Shown piece by piece: positions 18,957 through 28,491 of a stretch of DNA of 32,032 nt (position 1 is the first letter of the stretch; every line of letters begins with the position of its first letter). The stretch lies in IMG/VR virus record IMGVR_UViG_3300032229_000578, positions 1-32,032 of that record. One strand, written 5' to 3'. The position numbers and the translations under genes were made by a program. The notes under the pieces were generated by a model. That model searched no databases and had not been told where the DNA came from. It was given only the letters and a program-made list of their open reading frames with translations. This DNA is from a virus.

Positions 18957-20408
18957 ATGGCATTATATTTCTACCTAAATGAAGTTGGCTCGAACTTAGT
19001 TTTTTCAGCAACAGGTACTGCTAATATCGCGGGATTGGGTTCACCAACCGCATATACTTTTGGAGACTCTATTAACGCGGGTCTTGCCGCAATAATTGTT
19101 ACTAATGGAAATAACGGTGAGCAATACTCAGGTATTAATGGTCCTACCAATCTTGGTCCTGGAGGTGGGGTAGTAGCTCCATCATCGGTAAGCGGTGACT
19201 TAATTGGGGTTGAGGGATTCTCCTCAAAACTTATTTTACCAACGGGATACGTATCGGGTACTCAATTAGATACGAGCGCGACATATACCGCGGCAACTTT
19301 TTTTACTCTTGGGTTTACTCCTGGTACTTACACATATACTTGGGGTTCAGGTGGTAACGCTGATTCATTGACAGTCCAAATAGGACCTGCTTCAGTAACT
19401 CCAACACCAACAAGTACTATCGCGGTAACTCCAACAAATACGCCAACAATTACTCAAACACCTACTAATACATTAACAAATACACCAACTCAAAGTCCTG
19501 CGGGTGTTACTGCAACACCAACGGTTACGGCAACAAATACGCCAACACCTTCAGTTACAACAACAAAAACAGCAACTCCAAGTGTTACACCAACAAATAC
19601 ATTAACACCGACAAAAACAACAACACCAACGGTTACGGCAACAAATACACCAACACCAAGTAATACTCCTGGTGTTTGTAAAACATATCAATTATATGGT
19701 GGTACAGGAAATACTACTTTTGTCGGTAAAGATTGTGATGGATTTACGTTTAGTTTCCAAGTACAAGCATATCAAACATTTGTTCAGTGTGCTACTGAAG
19801 TATACATAGTAGATGGTAACGGTAGTTACTTATCTATTGGAAGTTGTCCATTACCAACACCAACACCAAGTATTACTGCAAGTGTTACACCTTCAGTTAC
19901 CGCAACACCAACACTTACCCCAACTACAACTACTACCTTAACATTAACACCAACTAAAACTGCAACAAATACTCCAACACCAACATTAACTCAAACACAA
20001 ACTCAAACAGGTACTGCCGCGGTTACTCCGTCACCTACAACAACAAAAACTCCAACATTAACACCAACTAATACGGCAACACCAAGTGTTACTCCTACTA
20101 ATACAATGACACCTACAAAAACAGGTACACCACCTGTAACTCCTACAAAAACACCTACACCTACAGTGACCAGTACTCCAACAGGTACACCACCTGTAAC
20201 CCCTACACCAACACCAACATTCTTCTTTACAGGATTTAGTGCTGACCAACAATATGCATACACTATTGACATTTTAGGTGGATTTAGTGGTGGAACGGCA
20301 CCTGATGGAGCAATTGCTCCACACCCTGTATTCTTAGATGAGAACGGTGTACCAGTACAACAATTAAACGGAATTACTCTTGGAGGTTTCCAAGGATTAA
20401 ATAACTAA
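18957..20408 (+). CDS. Thr/Pro-rich modular surface protein
   Basis: 483 residues. An N-terminal domain of about 148 residues, Gly/Thr-rich and probably beta (ending GTYTYTWGSGGNADSLTV), is followed by a Thr/Pro tract (about 148-237), a small Cys-containing domain (about 238-300, with C..YQLYGG, KDCDG, VQC, GSCP), a second Thr/Pro tract (about 300-422) and a short Gly-rich end. The tracts are built on TPT/TPTNT/TPS units, so they should be extended linkers and possible O-glycosylation sites. There is no signal peptide. Placement just before head genes suggests a head fibre or decoration protein; a tail fibre part is the alternative. The repeats are prone to slippage. Confidence 0.7.
   Translation: MALYFYLNEVGSNLVFSATGTANIAGLGSPTAYTFGDSINAGLAAIIVTNGNNGEQYSGINGPTNLGPGGGVVAPSSVSGDLIGVEGFSSKLILPTGYVSGTQLDTSATYTAATFFTLGFTPGTYTYTWGSGGNADSLTVQIGPASVTPTPTSTIAVTPTNTPTITQTPTNTLTNTPTQSPAGVTATPTVTATNTPTPSVTTTKTATPSVTPTNTLTPTKTTTPTVTATNTPTPSNTPGVCKTYQLYGGTGNTTFVGKDCDGFTFSFQVQAYQTFVQCATEVYIVDGNGSYLSIGSCPLPTPTPSITASVTPSVTATPTLTPTTTTTLTLTPTKTATNTPTPTLTQTQTQTGTAAVTPSPTTTKTPTLTPTNTATPSVTPTNTMTPTKTGTPPVTPTKTPTPTVTSTPTGTPPVTPTPTPTFFFTGFSADQQYAYTIDILGGFSGGTAPDGAIAPHPVFLDENGVPVQQLNGITLGGFQGLNN
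19393..19671 (+). repeat. Thr/Pro-coding repeat tract 1
   Basis: Degenerate repetition of ACNCCNACN codons inside the surface protein. Units such as ACAAATACNCCAACA recur, with the hexamer ACACCA throughout. Confidence 0.75.
19853..20219 (+). repeat. Thr/Pro-coding repeat tract 2
   Basis: A second, longer tract of the same unit, with GGTACACCACCTGTAACNCC twice near its end (20124 and 20183). It differs from tract 1 in spacing, so the two could change length independently. Confidence 0.75.
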
Positions 20409-20429
20409 AAAAAATAAATAACCACAAAT

Positions 20430-21728
20430 ATGGCAGACTTAAAACCAATTGGAAGTGAAAAACTTACTGGCCAAGACAAGTTAAATAGAATTATGGAGAT
20501 AGCAAGATTTAAAGAAGTTGCTCCTAAAACTATAAACGAAAACGCTTCTACAGAGTATTCAATTTCTCTTGCAGATGGTAATAACTATCAAATCGTAAGA
20601 GAGAGACAAGGATATATAATCAAAAAGACGATTTCTGAATCAGAAACTGATTATATTGAACCAATGAAAAATAGAAAATACTATTCTTCGTATTCTCAAG
20701 CGTTAAAAAGATTAAACCTTGTTGCAGGTGAGTTGAATAGACTTAATGAAAATGAGGAAGGAGTATCTTTATATGGTGAACAAAAAAAATTCACTTTAAA
20801 AACTCCTAAACCAGCACCTGCTCCGATGGATGCGGCACCTGCATCACCTCCAGCAGAACCACCAGCAGTTCCGTCACCTGAATTACCACCATCACCAATG
20901 GGTGATGAAGAAATGCCTGTAGATGATATGGGTGGTGAAGAAATGCCTGTAGATGATATGGGTGGTGAAGAAATGGATGTTGATGTCGATGTTGACGCAG
21001 AAGAAGGTGGAGAAGGTATGGACGAAAAAATCACTTTCAAGACAATTCAAAAATTAACAGGTAAATTAACTCAAAAGATTAGAACCTTAGATAACGAAGA
21101 TGGAATGACATCTGAAGATGTGAAATACGTTATCAACATGGTTTTATCTGCACTTGATTTATCTTCATTATCTGAAGAAGATAAAGAAGATATTATGGGT
21201 AAATTTGAAGAAGATGAAACTGAAGATTATGGTCAAGAAGATGACATGGATGGTGAAGATATGACTGACGATACTGAAGTTGAAGATATCCAAGCAGATA
21301 TGGACGTACCTGTTGAAGGTTATGAATTAGGTGAAGATTATGAAGATAGTCGTTATAGTGAAGATTATGATGAGGACTATGATACAAGTAAAAAAACTTA
21401 TTCAGACCATGGAGCAATTTTTGATAGTATCTTTGGTGAGTCTAAAGTAGACAAAGTAATTTCAAAATATTTTGAAGTCTCTAAAAAAGAAATTAGAGAA
21501 CAAAAAGAGAAACAAGTACAAAAACAATTACAAAAAAGAACGGTAGTTAAAACAATTATGGAATCGGTTACAAAAATGACTGAGACTATTGAACAAGAAT
21601 TAGCTGCTGAAAAATTTGTAAAAGAAAATGTGAACTCTAAGTTTATTGGAATTACCAATAAAAAGAATTTAGTGTTTGAAACTAAATCAGGTCAAGTTAA
21701 AATTACACCAAACGGAGAAATACTATGA
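20430..21728 (+). CDS. acidic structural protein, unknown role
   Basis: 432 residues. The N-terminal part (about 1-120) is mixed and contains SISLADGNNYQIVRERQGYI. Next come a Pro/Ala linker, then an acidic region with the 10-residue repeat MGGEEMPVDD and runs of DVDVD, a helical segment (about 205-255), a second acidic region, and a charged coiled coil (KKEIREQKEKQVQKQLQKR, about 352-370). The overall design is like prohead core or head-assembly proteins of T4-like phages. It starts the long run of co-oriented head genes and overlaps the next start by four bases (ATGA). I cannot name the family. Confidence 0.65.
   Translation: MADLKPIGSEKLTGQDKLNRIMEIARFKEVAPKTINENASTEYSISLADGNNYQIVRERQGYIIKKTISESETDYIEPMKNRKYYSSYSQALKRLNLVAGELNRLNENEEGVSLYGEQKKFTLKTPKPAPAPMDAAPASPPAEPPAVPSPELPPSPMGDEEMPVDDMGGEEMPVDDMGGEEMDVDVDVDAEEGGEGMDEKITFKTIQKLTGKLTQKIRTLDNEDGMTSEDVKYVINMVLSALDLSSLSEEDKEDIMGKFEEDETEDYGQEDDMDGEDMTDDTEVEDIQADMDVPVEGYELGEDYEDSRYSEDYDEDYDTSKKTYSDHGAIFDSIFGESKVDKVISKYFEVSKKEIREQKEKQVQKQLQKRTVVKTIMESVTKMTETIEQELAAEKFVKENVNSKFIGITNKKNLVFETKSGQVKITPNGEIL
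20898..20978 (+). repeat. 30-bp in-frame tandem repeat
   Basis: ATGGGTGRTGAAGAAATGCC with ten further bases, present in two full copies and one partial copy (starts 20898, 20928, 20958). It encodes MGGEEMPVDD. Confidence 0.85.
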
Positions 21729-22120
21729 GTTATTTAACTTATGTGAATGGACTTGGTCCAAACTATAAGGGAGATAATTTATATGAGTTCATTTTTTCAG
21801 ATAGTTTGGATGTTTGGGGAGAATCTTGGGAAAGTAAACCTTCCAATGGATACCCGACACCACCTGAATTAAAATATATTAAGAAAGTAGGAGTTCTGAG
21901 AAATACTGATTTAAAATTGGAATTGATTCAGAACTCCGATTTTTTTTGTATGATAGATGCAATGGACGATGTTGTTGCATTAGCCTGGGAAGACGAAGAG
22001 TCAGAAGGACAAAAAAGATTGGTCTTTAGATTTGGGACTCCCGAAAAAGAAATAAAAGATAAACTCTACGAAAGAGATTTAGTTTTAGAATTTGAACAAA
22101 AAGTAGTATATGAAAACTAA
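21725..22120 (+). CDS. conserved-looking structural block protein, unknown
   Basis: 131 residues starting MSYLTYVNGLGPNYKGDNLY. Mixed alpha/beta composition with aromatic residues (FIFSDSLDVWGESW) and no known motif. The position, with ATGA overlap upstream and an 11-base overlap with the next gene, ties it to head assembly. It could be a neck or head-completion protein. Confidence 0.65.
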   Translation: MSYLTYVNGLGPNYKGDNLYEFIFSDSLDVWGESWESKPSNGYPTPPELKYIKKVGVLRNTDLKLELIQNSDFFCMIDAMDDVVALAWEDEESEGQKRLVFRFGTPEKEIKDKLYERDLVLEFEQKVVYEN

Positions 22121-22820
22121 CGTAAAAGCACTTCAACTAGTTGAAAAAGGTTTGTCATCTAAGACAATAAGCAACCTTACAGAATCACAAATCGATATTC
22201 TTCATAAAAAAATGATTGGGGAACAGCCAGTAACTAATACAAAAATTGCAAACGCAATTAAAGGTCTTGATATATTGAAACTAAAGGCGGATGAGGTAGG
22301 TGCAAAAATGAAAAATATTGGTTTGGAAGAAAAAGAAATTGATGAGGATGACACTTTAAATGTAGTCAATGACCCTGACGCGACTGAAGATGGTATGGGA
22401 ATTTTTGAAGAAGATAAGGATAGACCAAATGCTTGGGCTATTTGTCATACTCAAGTTGGACCTAAAAAATCAAGAAAATGGGAAAGATGTGTTAAAGAAG
22501 TAAAAAAACAGTTGAAGGAAGGAAAAAATCCTGTATCTTTGTTTTTAGAATCTCAAATACAAAAAATCGTGGAAAAACACATGCCTCCAAAAATTACAAA
22601 AGGTGATTTAGTTAAGTACATTTCTGAACAAGGAACTGCACCCGCACCAACTACAAAACCATCACCAACTACAAAACCTGGTACAAAACCAGGTAAAAGA
22701 CCAAACCCATTCAAAAATCCAAATCCAGGAGAAAACCCAGCACCAAAGGCGAAAAGGGTTTCACCTGAAGATGCGAAAGAAAAAGTGATTGATGTAATAA
22801 TGCAACTATTAGAAAAATAA
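22110..22820 (+). CDS. structural block protein, unknown
   Basis: 236 residues. A helical N-terminus (ALQLVEKGLSSKTISNLTES) and a Cys-containing segment, NAWAICHTQVGPKKSRKWER followed by CVKEVKK (about 109-135), resemble a short motif seen in other large phage virion proteins; then comes a Thr/Pro/Lys linker (about 178-210) and a C-terminal helix. The function is unknown to me. It starts inside the end of the previous gene and is followed after three bases by the next. Confidence 0.62.
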   Translation: MKTNVKALQLVEKGLSSKTISNLTESQIDILHKKMIGEQPVTNTKIANAIKGLDILKLKADEVGAKMKNIGLEEKEIDEDDTLNVVNDPDATEDGMGIFEEDKDRPNAWAICHTQVGPKKSRKWERCVKEVKKQLKEGKNPVSLFLESQIQKIVEKHMPPKITKGDLVKYISEQGTAPAPTTKPSPTTKPGTKPGKRPNPFKNPNPGENPAPKAKRVSPEDAKEKVIDVIMQLLEK

Positions 22821-22823
22821 TTT

Positions 22824-24110
22824 ATGGCAAAGAAAATAAAAGAACAGATTGATTACGGGAATACACCTGAAAGAATGGACCCGAATTTAGAAAGAAAATT
22901 GGCTAGTCCTGATAGTCTTTATGCGACAAACCCTGCAATGAAAAAAGGTGCAGCGGACGTACAAAGATTGGTTAGTAAAAGATTCCAAAAAGTTGCCGAT
23001 AAATTACGTCAAGTTACAGGTATTGAAGATTTAAGCTCAAGACAAGTTCAAGGTATGGTTTACCAAGAAATGATGAGAAAACTTCCAAATATCATGAGAA
23101 TTGAAGGAGCCCATAGAGATGAGTTAATTGCGTTGGCAATTGAAGCGTCTTTAGATGATGCTGAAGTTCCTGAAGGAAGATATCAAATTGAGGCTAGTTT
23201 AGGTATGCCAGATACAGGTAATTTTAGAATGGAGCCTGAAGATGATGAAGACGAAGACGAAGAAGAGGATGAAGAGGAAAAATTAAAATTCCCATCTTTT
23301 GACCTTGACGAGCTAACTGACGAAGAAATTCTAGAGTTAGAAAAACACAAAAGAAATATAATTAACGCTATTATCCAAGGAGCCGCGAAAAAAGGACATT
23401 ACCTTTTCCAAAAACCTGATGTTAAAGCAAGATTAGACGCTATCGACCCATCTTTATATAGAGATTACTTAGGTATCATGGCAATCAATGATTTCATGTA
23501 TTTTAGTATGGAACAGATGATTGAACAAATGAGTCAAACAGGTCAAGGTGTCGCAGGTAAAGTTGAATTAGATGATGCTGATGAAGATGAAGGAGGAGAA
23601 GGTGGTGAAGAACAACCTGACACTAAAATCATTGCAACAGGATTAATTTTCCCAATTCTTTGTCATGAAATTATCAAAGGATTAGAAGAGGCTAAAGGTA
23701 GAGCTGGTTTACCATCAGACCCTGGTATGAGAGAAAAAGTATTAGGTCAAACTGATACATTATCAAACGAACCAATGCAATTACGTATCGGACCTGAAAT
23801 TGTTGAAAAGATACGTTTTGCGTTACCTGATGACATTTTTGACCCTGAATATAAAGGATTGATAAATTTTTTCCATGTCTTATTATATCAGATAGAGGCA
23901 AAAGAATTCTTAGAAATTATAGGAAACGCAATCTCTGAAGATTCATCTAAATTATCTAAAGCTAAAAAACGATTTGAAGAACTCGTTAGAGAAGCTAAAC
24001 AAATGAAGGAAGAATTTGAAAATTATAAAGAAGAGGAAGATATTGACTCTGATGATGATGAAGGTTTAGATGATTTCTTAAGTGGTTTAGGCATAAGCAG
24101 ACCTAAGTAA
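22824..24110 (+). CDS. structural block protein, unknown
   Basis: 428 residues, largely helical. An acidic stretch rich in D/E (about 138-155), another DEDEGGEGGEE (about 252-262) and a C-terminal coiled coil ending EEEDIDSDDDEG can be seen. Motifs such as PCHEII are absent, and no enzyme signature is seen. It lies directly before terminase, where T4-like phages may carry head-tail connector or neck proteins, but similarity to gp13/gp14 or gp16 cannot be judged by eye. Confidence 0.62.
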   Translation: MAKKIKEQIDYGNTPERMDPNLERKLASPDSLYATNPAMKKGAADVQRLVSKRFQKVADKLRQVTGIEDLSSRQVQGMVYQEMMRKLPNIMRIEGAHRDELIALAIEASLDDAEVPEGRYQIEASLGMPDTGNFRMEPEDDEDEDEEEDEEEKLKFPSFDLDELTDEEILELEKHKRNIINAIIQGAAKKGHYLFQKPDVKARLDAIDPSLYRDYLGIMAINDFMYFSMEQMIEQMSQTGQGVAGKVELDDADEDEGGEGGEEQPDTKIIATGLIFPILCHEIIKGLEEAKGRAGLPSDPGMREKVLGQTDTLSNEPMQLRIGPEIVEKIRFALPDDIFDPEYKGLINFFHVLLYQIEAKEFLEIIGNAISEDSSKLSKAKKRFEELVREAKQMKEEFENYKEEEDIDSDDDEGLDDFLSGLGISRPK

Positions 24111-24115
24111 CATGT

Positions 24116-25879
24116 GTGAATAAAGAACAACTGATTATAGAGTTAACGAAGTGTATGAGGAATACTCCTTATGCACTTCGAACTTATTTACAGACATACG
24201 ATAATACCGTATCAAAATACGTCCCATTAGATTTATTTCCCGACCAAGTTAGTTTAATCGAGGACTACGACAAATACAATGAAAACATTGCATTAAAATA
24301 TCGTCAGGCAGGTGTATCGACAGTAACCGCCGCTTGGATATCAAAAAGATTAGTATTTGCTCAAAAAAACAAACCTGAAAAAATCCTTATCATTGCCAAC
24401 AAGTTAGATACATCTATGGAGATGGCTAACAAAGTAAGAGGATTTACAGAACAATGGCCTTCATGGGTCGGAGTAACATTCTCCAAAGAAAAAAATTCAC
24501 AAAGACACTTTAAACTTAGTAACAACTGTGAAGTTAAAGCCGTGGCAACCTCACGAGATGCTTTGAGGGGTTATACACCTACCATTCTCGTATTTGATGA
24601 GGCGGCGTTTATCGAGGCTGATGCTGATTTTTGGTCTGCCTGTATGGCATCGTTATCTACAGGGGGTAAAGTAATTGTTGTATCGACACCAAACGGATAC
24701 GACCCAATTTACTACGAAATATACGACCAGTCATTAAGAAACATGAACGATTTCAAAATATCTGAAATGTTTTGGTATCGTGACCCAAGATATACAAAAG
24801 ACTTGTATATGGTTAAAACTAATGACTTGGTACACTTCTTATTAAATCGTGAAGAATATTCTGAAAAAGATATCATCGATTTATCGATGGAAAATCCATA
24901 TGAAAGAGACCACACAATTGTAACCAATTATATTGAACAAGGATACAAACCATGTTCAGCTTGGTTTGAGAGTATGGTTAAGAAATTAAAGTTCGATAGA
25001 CGAAAAGTAGCTCAGGAGTTGGAATGTGACTTCTTAGGTTCGGGTGATAACGTATTCGAATCTGAATTGATGCAAGAAATCTCCAAGAATACTTTACGTG
25101 ACCCCCAAGCCAAACTGATGGGTGGTTCACTATGGATATTTAAAGAACCTGTAAACGGACATAAGTACGTAATGGGTGTTGATGTATCAAGAGGTGACTC
25201 TGAGGACTTCTCGTGTATCCAAATCATCGATTTTGATGAAAGGGAACAAGTATTAGAATATGTTGCCAAAGTTCCACCAGATGTATTAGCAGAAATTGCC
25301 TATAAGTGGGGAACAATGTACAATGCTTATTGTGTTATTGATATCACGGGTGGTATGGGTATATCTACCGCAAGAAAACTACAAGAATTAAGTTATCAAG
25401 GTGGTTTATATGTGGATAATGTTGATACCACAAACAAATGGAAGTGGGACCCAAAGATTAACGATAAAATACCTGGTATTAACTTTAACTCAAAAAGGGT
25501 TCAGATTATATCTGCGTTTGAAGAAAACGTAAGACACGGATTCAAAGTATATTCAAATAGATTATACAATGAAATGAATACGTTTGTTTATATTAACGGA
25601 AGACCTGACCACCAAAAAGGTCATCATGATGATTGTATCATGGGGGTATCAATGGCATTGTATGTTGCGGAGAAATCATTCCAATCATTAGAGAAGGTTA
25701 CAAATCACACAAAGGCAATGATTAACTCATGGGCAACCACAGTTAATGAAAATAAAAACTCATCAGAATTCTTTAATCCTATGGTTCCTCAAATGGGTAG
25801 AGGTAATGGATTGGGTAATCATGGTGAAGCAACTAAAGCCGATTACGTGAAGTATGGATGGTTATTTGGAGTTAAATAA
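24116..25879 (+). CDS. terminase large subunit, T4 gp17-like
   Basis: 587 residues. ATPase: ALKYRQAGVST (about 60-70) is the Walker A variant with the adenine-side Gln, ILVFDEAAFI (about 158-167) is Walker B with the catalytic Glu, and STPNG (about 192-196) is motif III. Nuclease: MGVDVSRGDSED (about 352-363), CVIDITGGMG (about 407-416) and HHDDCIMG (about 502-509) place the acidic RNase H-like residues. It pumps DNA into the prohead and cuts at the end. Start is GTG at 24116, five bases after the previous stop; no ATG is available in frame. The length is close to T4 gp17 (610). No small subunit is seen. Confidence 0.95.
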   Translation: MNKEQLIIELTKCMRNTPYALRTYLQTYDNTVSKYVPLDLFPDQVSLIEDYDKYNENIALKYRQAGVSTVTAAWISKRLVFAQKNKPEKILIIANKLDTSMEMANKVRGFTEQWPSWVGVTFSKEKNSQRHFKLSNNCEVKAVATSRDALRGYTPTILVFDEAAFIEADADFWSACMASLSTGGKVIVVSTPNGYDPIYYEIYDQSLRNMNDFKISEMFWYRDPRYTKDLYMVKTNDLVHFLLNREEYSEKDIIDLSMENPYERDHTIVTNYIEQGYKPCSAWFESMVKKLKFDRRKVAQELECDFLGSGDNVFESELMQEISKNTLRDPQAKLMGGSLWIFKEPVNGHKYVMGVDVSRGDSEDFSCIQIIDFDEREQVLEYVAKVPPDVLAEIAYKWGTMYNAYCVIDITGGMGISTARKLQELSYQGGLYVDNVDTTNKWKWDPKINDKIPGINFNSKRVQIISAFEENVRHGFKVYSNRLYNEMNTFVYINGRPDHQKGHHDDCIMGVSMALYVAEKSFQSLEKVTNHTKAMINSWATTVNENKNSSEFFNPMVPQMGRGNGLGNHGEATKADYVKYGWLFGVK

Positions 25880-25888
25880 GTATTTATA
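25880..25888 (+). promoter_or_regulatory. late-type promoter motif GTATTTATA
   Basis: GTATTTATA starts at the terminase stop codon and precedes the portal gene ATG by 27 bases. Confidence 0.55.
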
Positions 25889-25915
25889 TTATCAAAGTAA
25901 TTAGTAAAATTAGAT

Positions 25916-27766
25916 ATGAGTGAACAAAATCTAACGGTCTGGCAGAGGCTGTCCCAAACATTTGGTCCTAATTCATTATTGAAACAGGATTATCCAACTT
26001 TTAAGTTTGATAAAAAAGAACTTCTGCGTACAACAAATCGTGATGATTATGAACGTGAGAAACTTCAAGCACAACAAACTTATTATTTAACTAATCAATG
26101 GGCTAAAGTTGAAAACAACTTATATTCCCAAGCGATTTATTATGAACCATCACGTTTATCCGCACAATATGATTATGAGTCAATGGAATATACTCCTGAG
26201 ATTTCAGCAGCATTAGACATTTATTCTGAAGAATCTACAACAACAAACGAAGATGGGTTTATCCTTCAGATTTATTCAGAGTCAAAACGTATTAAGTCTG
26301 TATTAGCAGATTTATTTAATAACTCCCTTGATATTAACACCAACTTACCAATGTGGACAAGAAACACGTGTAAGTATGGTGATAACTTTGTTTACCTCAA
26401 ATTAGACCCTGAAAAAGGTATTATCGGTTGTCAACAATTACCGACAATTGAGATTGAACGTCATGAGGTTGGGGTTACTGCCAAGATTACTGTAGACATC
26501 ACACAAGAAAAAGACGAGAACAAAAAGGCTCTTCACTTTACTTGGAAGAACAGAAATATGGAATTCCAATCATGGGAGATTGCTCACTTTAGATTATTGG
26601 GTGATGACAGGAAACTTCCTTATGGTACATCTATGTTGGAAAAAGCAAGACGTATTTGGAAACAGTTATTGTTATCTGAAGATGCGATGTTAATCTATCG
26701 TACATCAAGAGCACCTGAAAGAAGAATGTTTAAGGTATTCGTGGGTAACATGAATGATGATGACGTTGAGGCATACGTAAACCGTGTTGCCAACAAGTTT
26801 AAAAGAGAACAAGTTGTGGATTCTAAAACAGGTAACGTAGACATGAGATTCAACCAAATGGCGGTTGACCAAGATTACTTTATCCCTGTTCGTGACCCTG
26901 CGGCACCAGACCCAATTACAACATTACCTGGAGCAACAAACTTATCAGAGATTGCCGATATTGAATATATCCAAAAGAAACTATTAACAGCACTTCGTGT
27001 TCCAAAAGCGTTTTTAGGATTTGAAGAAGTTGTTGGTGACGGTAAAAACTTATCATTACAAGATATCCGTTTTGCTCGTACAATCAACAGAATTCAAAAA
27101 TCTATGATTGCCGAGTTGAACAAGATTGCAATTATCCACTTATTCTTGTTAGGATTTGAAGATGAATTGCAAAACTTCACATTAGGTCTTACAAACCCAT
27201 CAACACAAGCCGATTTATTAAAAATCGACGTATGGAAAGAAAAAGTATTATTGTACAAAGATTTGGTTGCTGACCCAGGAAACGGTATTCAACCTACATC
27301 ATCAACATGGGCTAAAAAACATATCTTTGGTTGGTCCGATGAAGAAATCAGATTGGATTTACAACAACAAAGAATTGAAAGAGCTGTTGGAGAAGAGCTT
27401 AAAGCAACTCCTACTGTTATTACCAAAACAGGTTTATTCGATAATATTGATAAATTATACGGTAGTTCGACAGGTGGTACGGCAACTGCAACTGCAACTA
27501 CAGGGGGTGAAGATACGGGAGCAACACCATCATTTGGTGGGGGAGGTTTTGAAACTGCTGCACCTGATTTAGGTGCTGAGGCACCACCAGCGGAAGCTCC
27601 ACCAGCAGGAGGTGAGGCTGAAGTCACACCTGAATCACAAAAAGAAAAAATGAATATTCTTTTGGAAAGCGGATTCGCGGAACAAAGTAGATTTTTTAAT
27701 TTAGAACAAGGTCAAGATTCTTTAGGAGAAATTTCAAAAGAATTAGATAAGTTATTAAACTCGTAA
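25916..27766 (+). CDS. portal vertex protein, T4 gp20-like
   Basis: 616 residues. The N-terminal part (PEISAALDIYSEEST, near 95-109), DRKLPYGTSMLEKARRIWKQ (about 236-255), RAPERRMFKVFVGN and LPGATNLSEIADIEYIQKKL (about 341-360) are typical of gp20-type portals. The last 120 residues are Gly/Pro/Ala-rich with AEAPPAEAPPAGGEA and are probably disordered. It forms the 12-subunit ring through which DNA passes and to which the terminase docks. Gene order terminase-portal follows the T4 head cluster. Confidence 0.93.
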   Translation: MSEQNLTVWQRLSQTFGPNSLLKQDYPTFKFDKKELLRTTNRDDYEREKLQAQQTYYLTNQWAKVENNLYSQAIYYEPSRLSAQYDYESMEYTPEISAALDIYSEESTTTNEDGFILQIYSESKRIKSVLADLFNNSLDINTNLPMWTRNTCKYGDNFVYLKLDPEKGIIGCQQLPTIEIERHEVGVTAKITVDITQEKDENKKALHFTWKNRNMEFQSWEIAHFRLLGDDRKLPYGTSMLEKARRIWKQLLLSEDAMLIYRTSRAPERRMFKVFVGNMNDDDVEAYVNRVANKFKREQVVDSKTGNVDMRFNQMAVDQDYFIPVRDPAAPDPITTLPGATNLSEIADIEYIQKKLLTALRVPKAFLGFEEVVGDGKNLSLQDIRFARTINRIQKSMIAELNKIAIIHLFLLGFEDELQNFTLGLTNPSTQADLLKIDVWKEKVLLYKDLVADPGNGIQPTSSTWAKKHIFGWSDEEIRLDLQQQRIERAVGEELKATPTVITKTGLFDNIDKLYGSSTGGTATATATTGGEDTGATPSFGGGGFETAAPDLGAEAPPAEAPPAGGEAEVTPESQKEKMNILLESGFAEQSRFFNLEQGQDSLGEISKELDKLLNS

Positions 27767-27774
27767 TATTTATA
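27766..27774 (+). promoter_or_regulatory. late-type promoter motif ATATTTATA
   Basis: ATATTTATA overlaps the portal stop codon region; the next ATG is 16 bases later. Confidence 0.55.
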
Positions 27775-27789
27775 TTAAAAATATACAAA

Positions 27790-28491
27790 ATGACTTTCGG
27801 GCAAATCAAATCCATAATTGAAAACAATCTATTAGAGTCCTACAGAAATGAACAGGAGTTTAAAAAATCGTTAAAAGAATTCAAACACAATGTTTTGAGT
27901 AATAAAAACATGTCAAAACTTTATTCTTTATACGACCAATTAACTACACCACAAGGACTAACTGAAAACGACGCCAAAGATTTTCTTGATGAAGGTATTC
28001 ATTTAATTCAAAAATTAATACCAACAATTAAAACTCCAAAAACTGTAAATGAAAACGTTGAGAATAAATATTCTGACGTTGATGCCCTTGTTTACACAAA
28101 TAAGTTGGATTTAATGGAAAGATTAAAATCAAAGAAAAGTCTAATCCAAACTTTAACATCAAATAAAAAAGAAACCGTAAAGGAAACTATCAATATTCCT
28201 TTAAAATCCATGGTTTCAATTGCGAATCAAACTTTGAATAGTTATCTTGAAAATCTTGATGAGGATGCAAAAAAAGAGTTTATTCAATTAATGTCTGAAG
28301 ATACTTCATCACTTAAAACCAAATTTGAAGATTTACGTGAAAGTGCAATCAAAAAACTCACAACACTTTTAGAAAGTGAGCGAGAATTTGAAATAAAAAC
28401 AAAATTGTCTGAAACAATTGACCGATTAAAGGTTGAAAAGTTTGACCAATTAAATTTCCTTAAGTTAAAGAATTTAGAAGAATCAATCTAA
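27790..28491 (+). CDS. helical protein between portal and protease, possible prohead core protein
   Basis: 233 residues, almost entirely charged helix, starting MTFGQIKSIIENNLLESYRN. The stretches ETVKETINIPLKSMVSIANQ and SLKTKFEDLRESAIKKLTTL look like coiled coil. T4 places the small core proteins gp67 and gp68 here; size and helical character fit a core or scaffold role but sequence does not prove it. Its 3' end overlaps the convergent bS21 gene by nine bases. Confidence 0.6.
   Translation: MTFGQIKSIIENNLLESYRNEQEFKKSLKEFKHNVLSNKNMSKLYSLYDQLTTPQGLTENDAKDFLDEGIHLIQKLIPTIKTPKTVNENVENKYSDVDALVYTNKLDLMERLKSKKSLIQTLTSNKKETVKETINIPLKSMVSIANQTLNSYLENLDEDAKKEFIQLMSEDTSSLKTKFEDLRESAIKKLTTLLESEREFEIKTKLSETIDRLKVEKFDQLNFLKLKNLEESI

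Noticed and set aside
19393-20219. Repeats as a CRISPR array
   Set aside because: They are degenerate, in frame and encode Thr/Pro; there are no unique spacers of constant length.
20003-21658. Antisense frames under the Thr/Pro-rich and acidic genes
   Set aside because: They are reverse-strand shadows of repeats (Val/Gly or Ser-rich) without start context.
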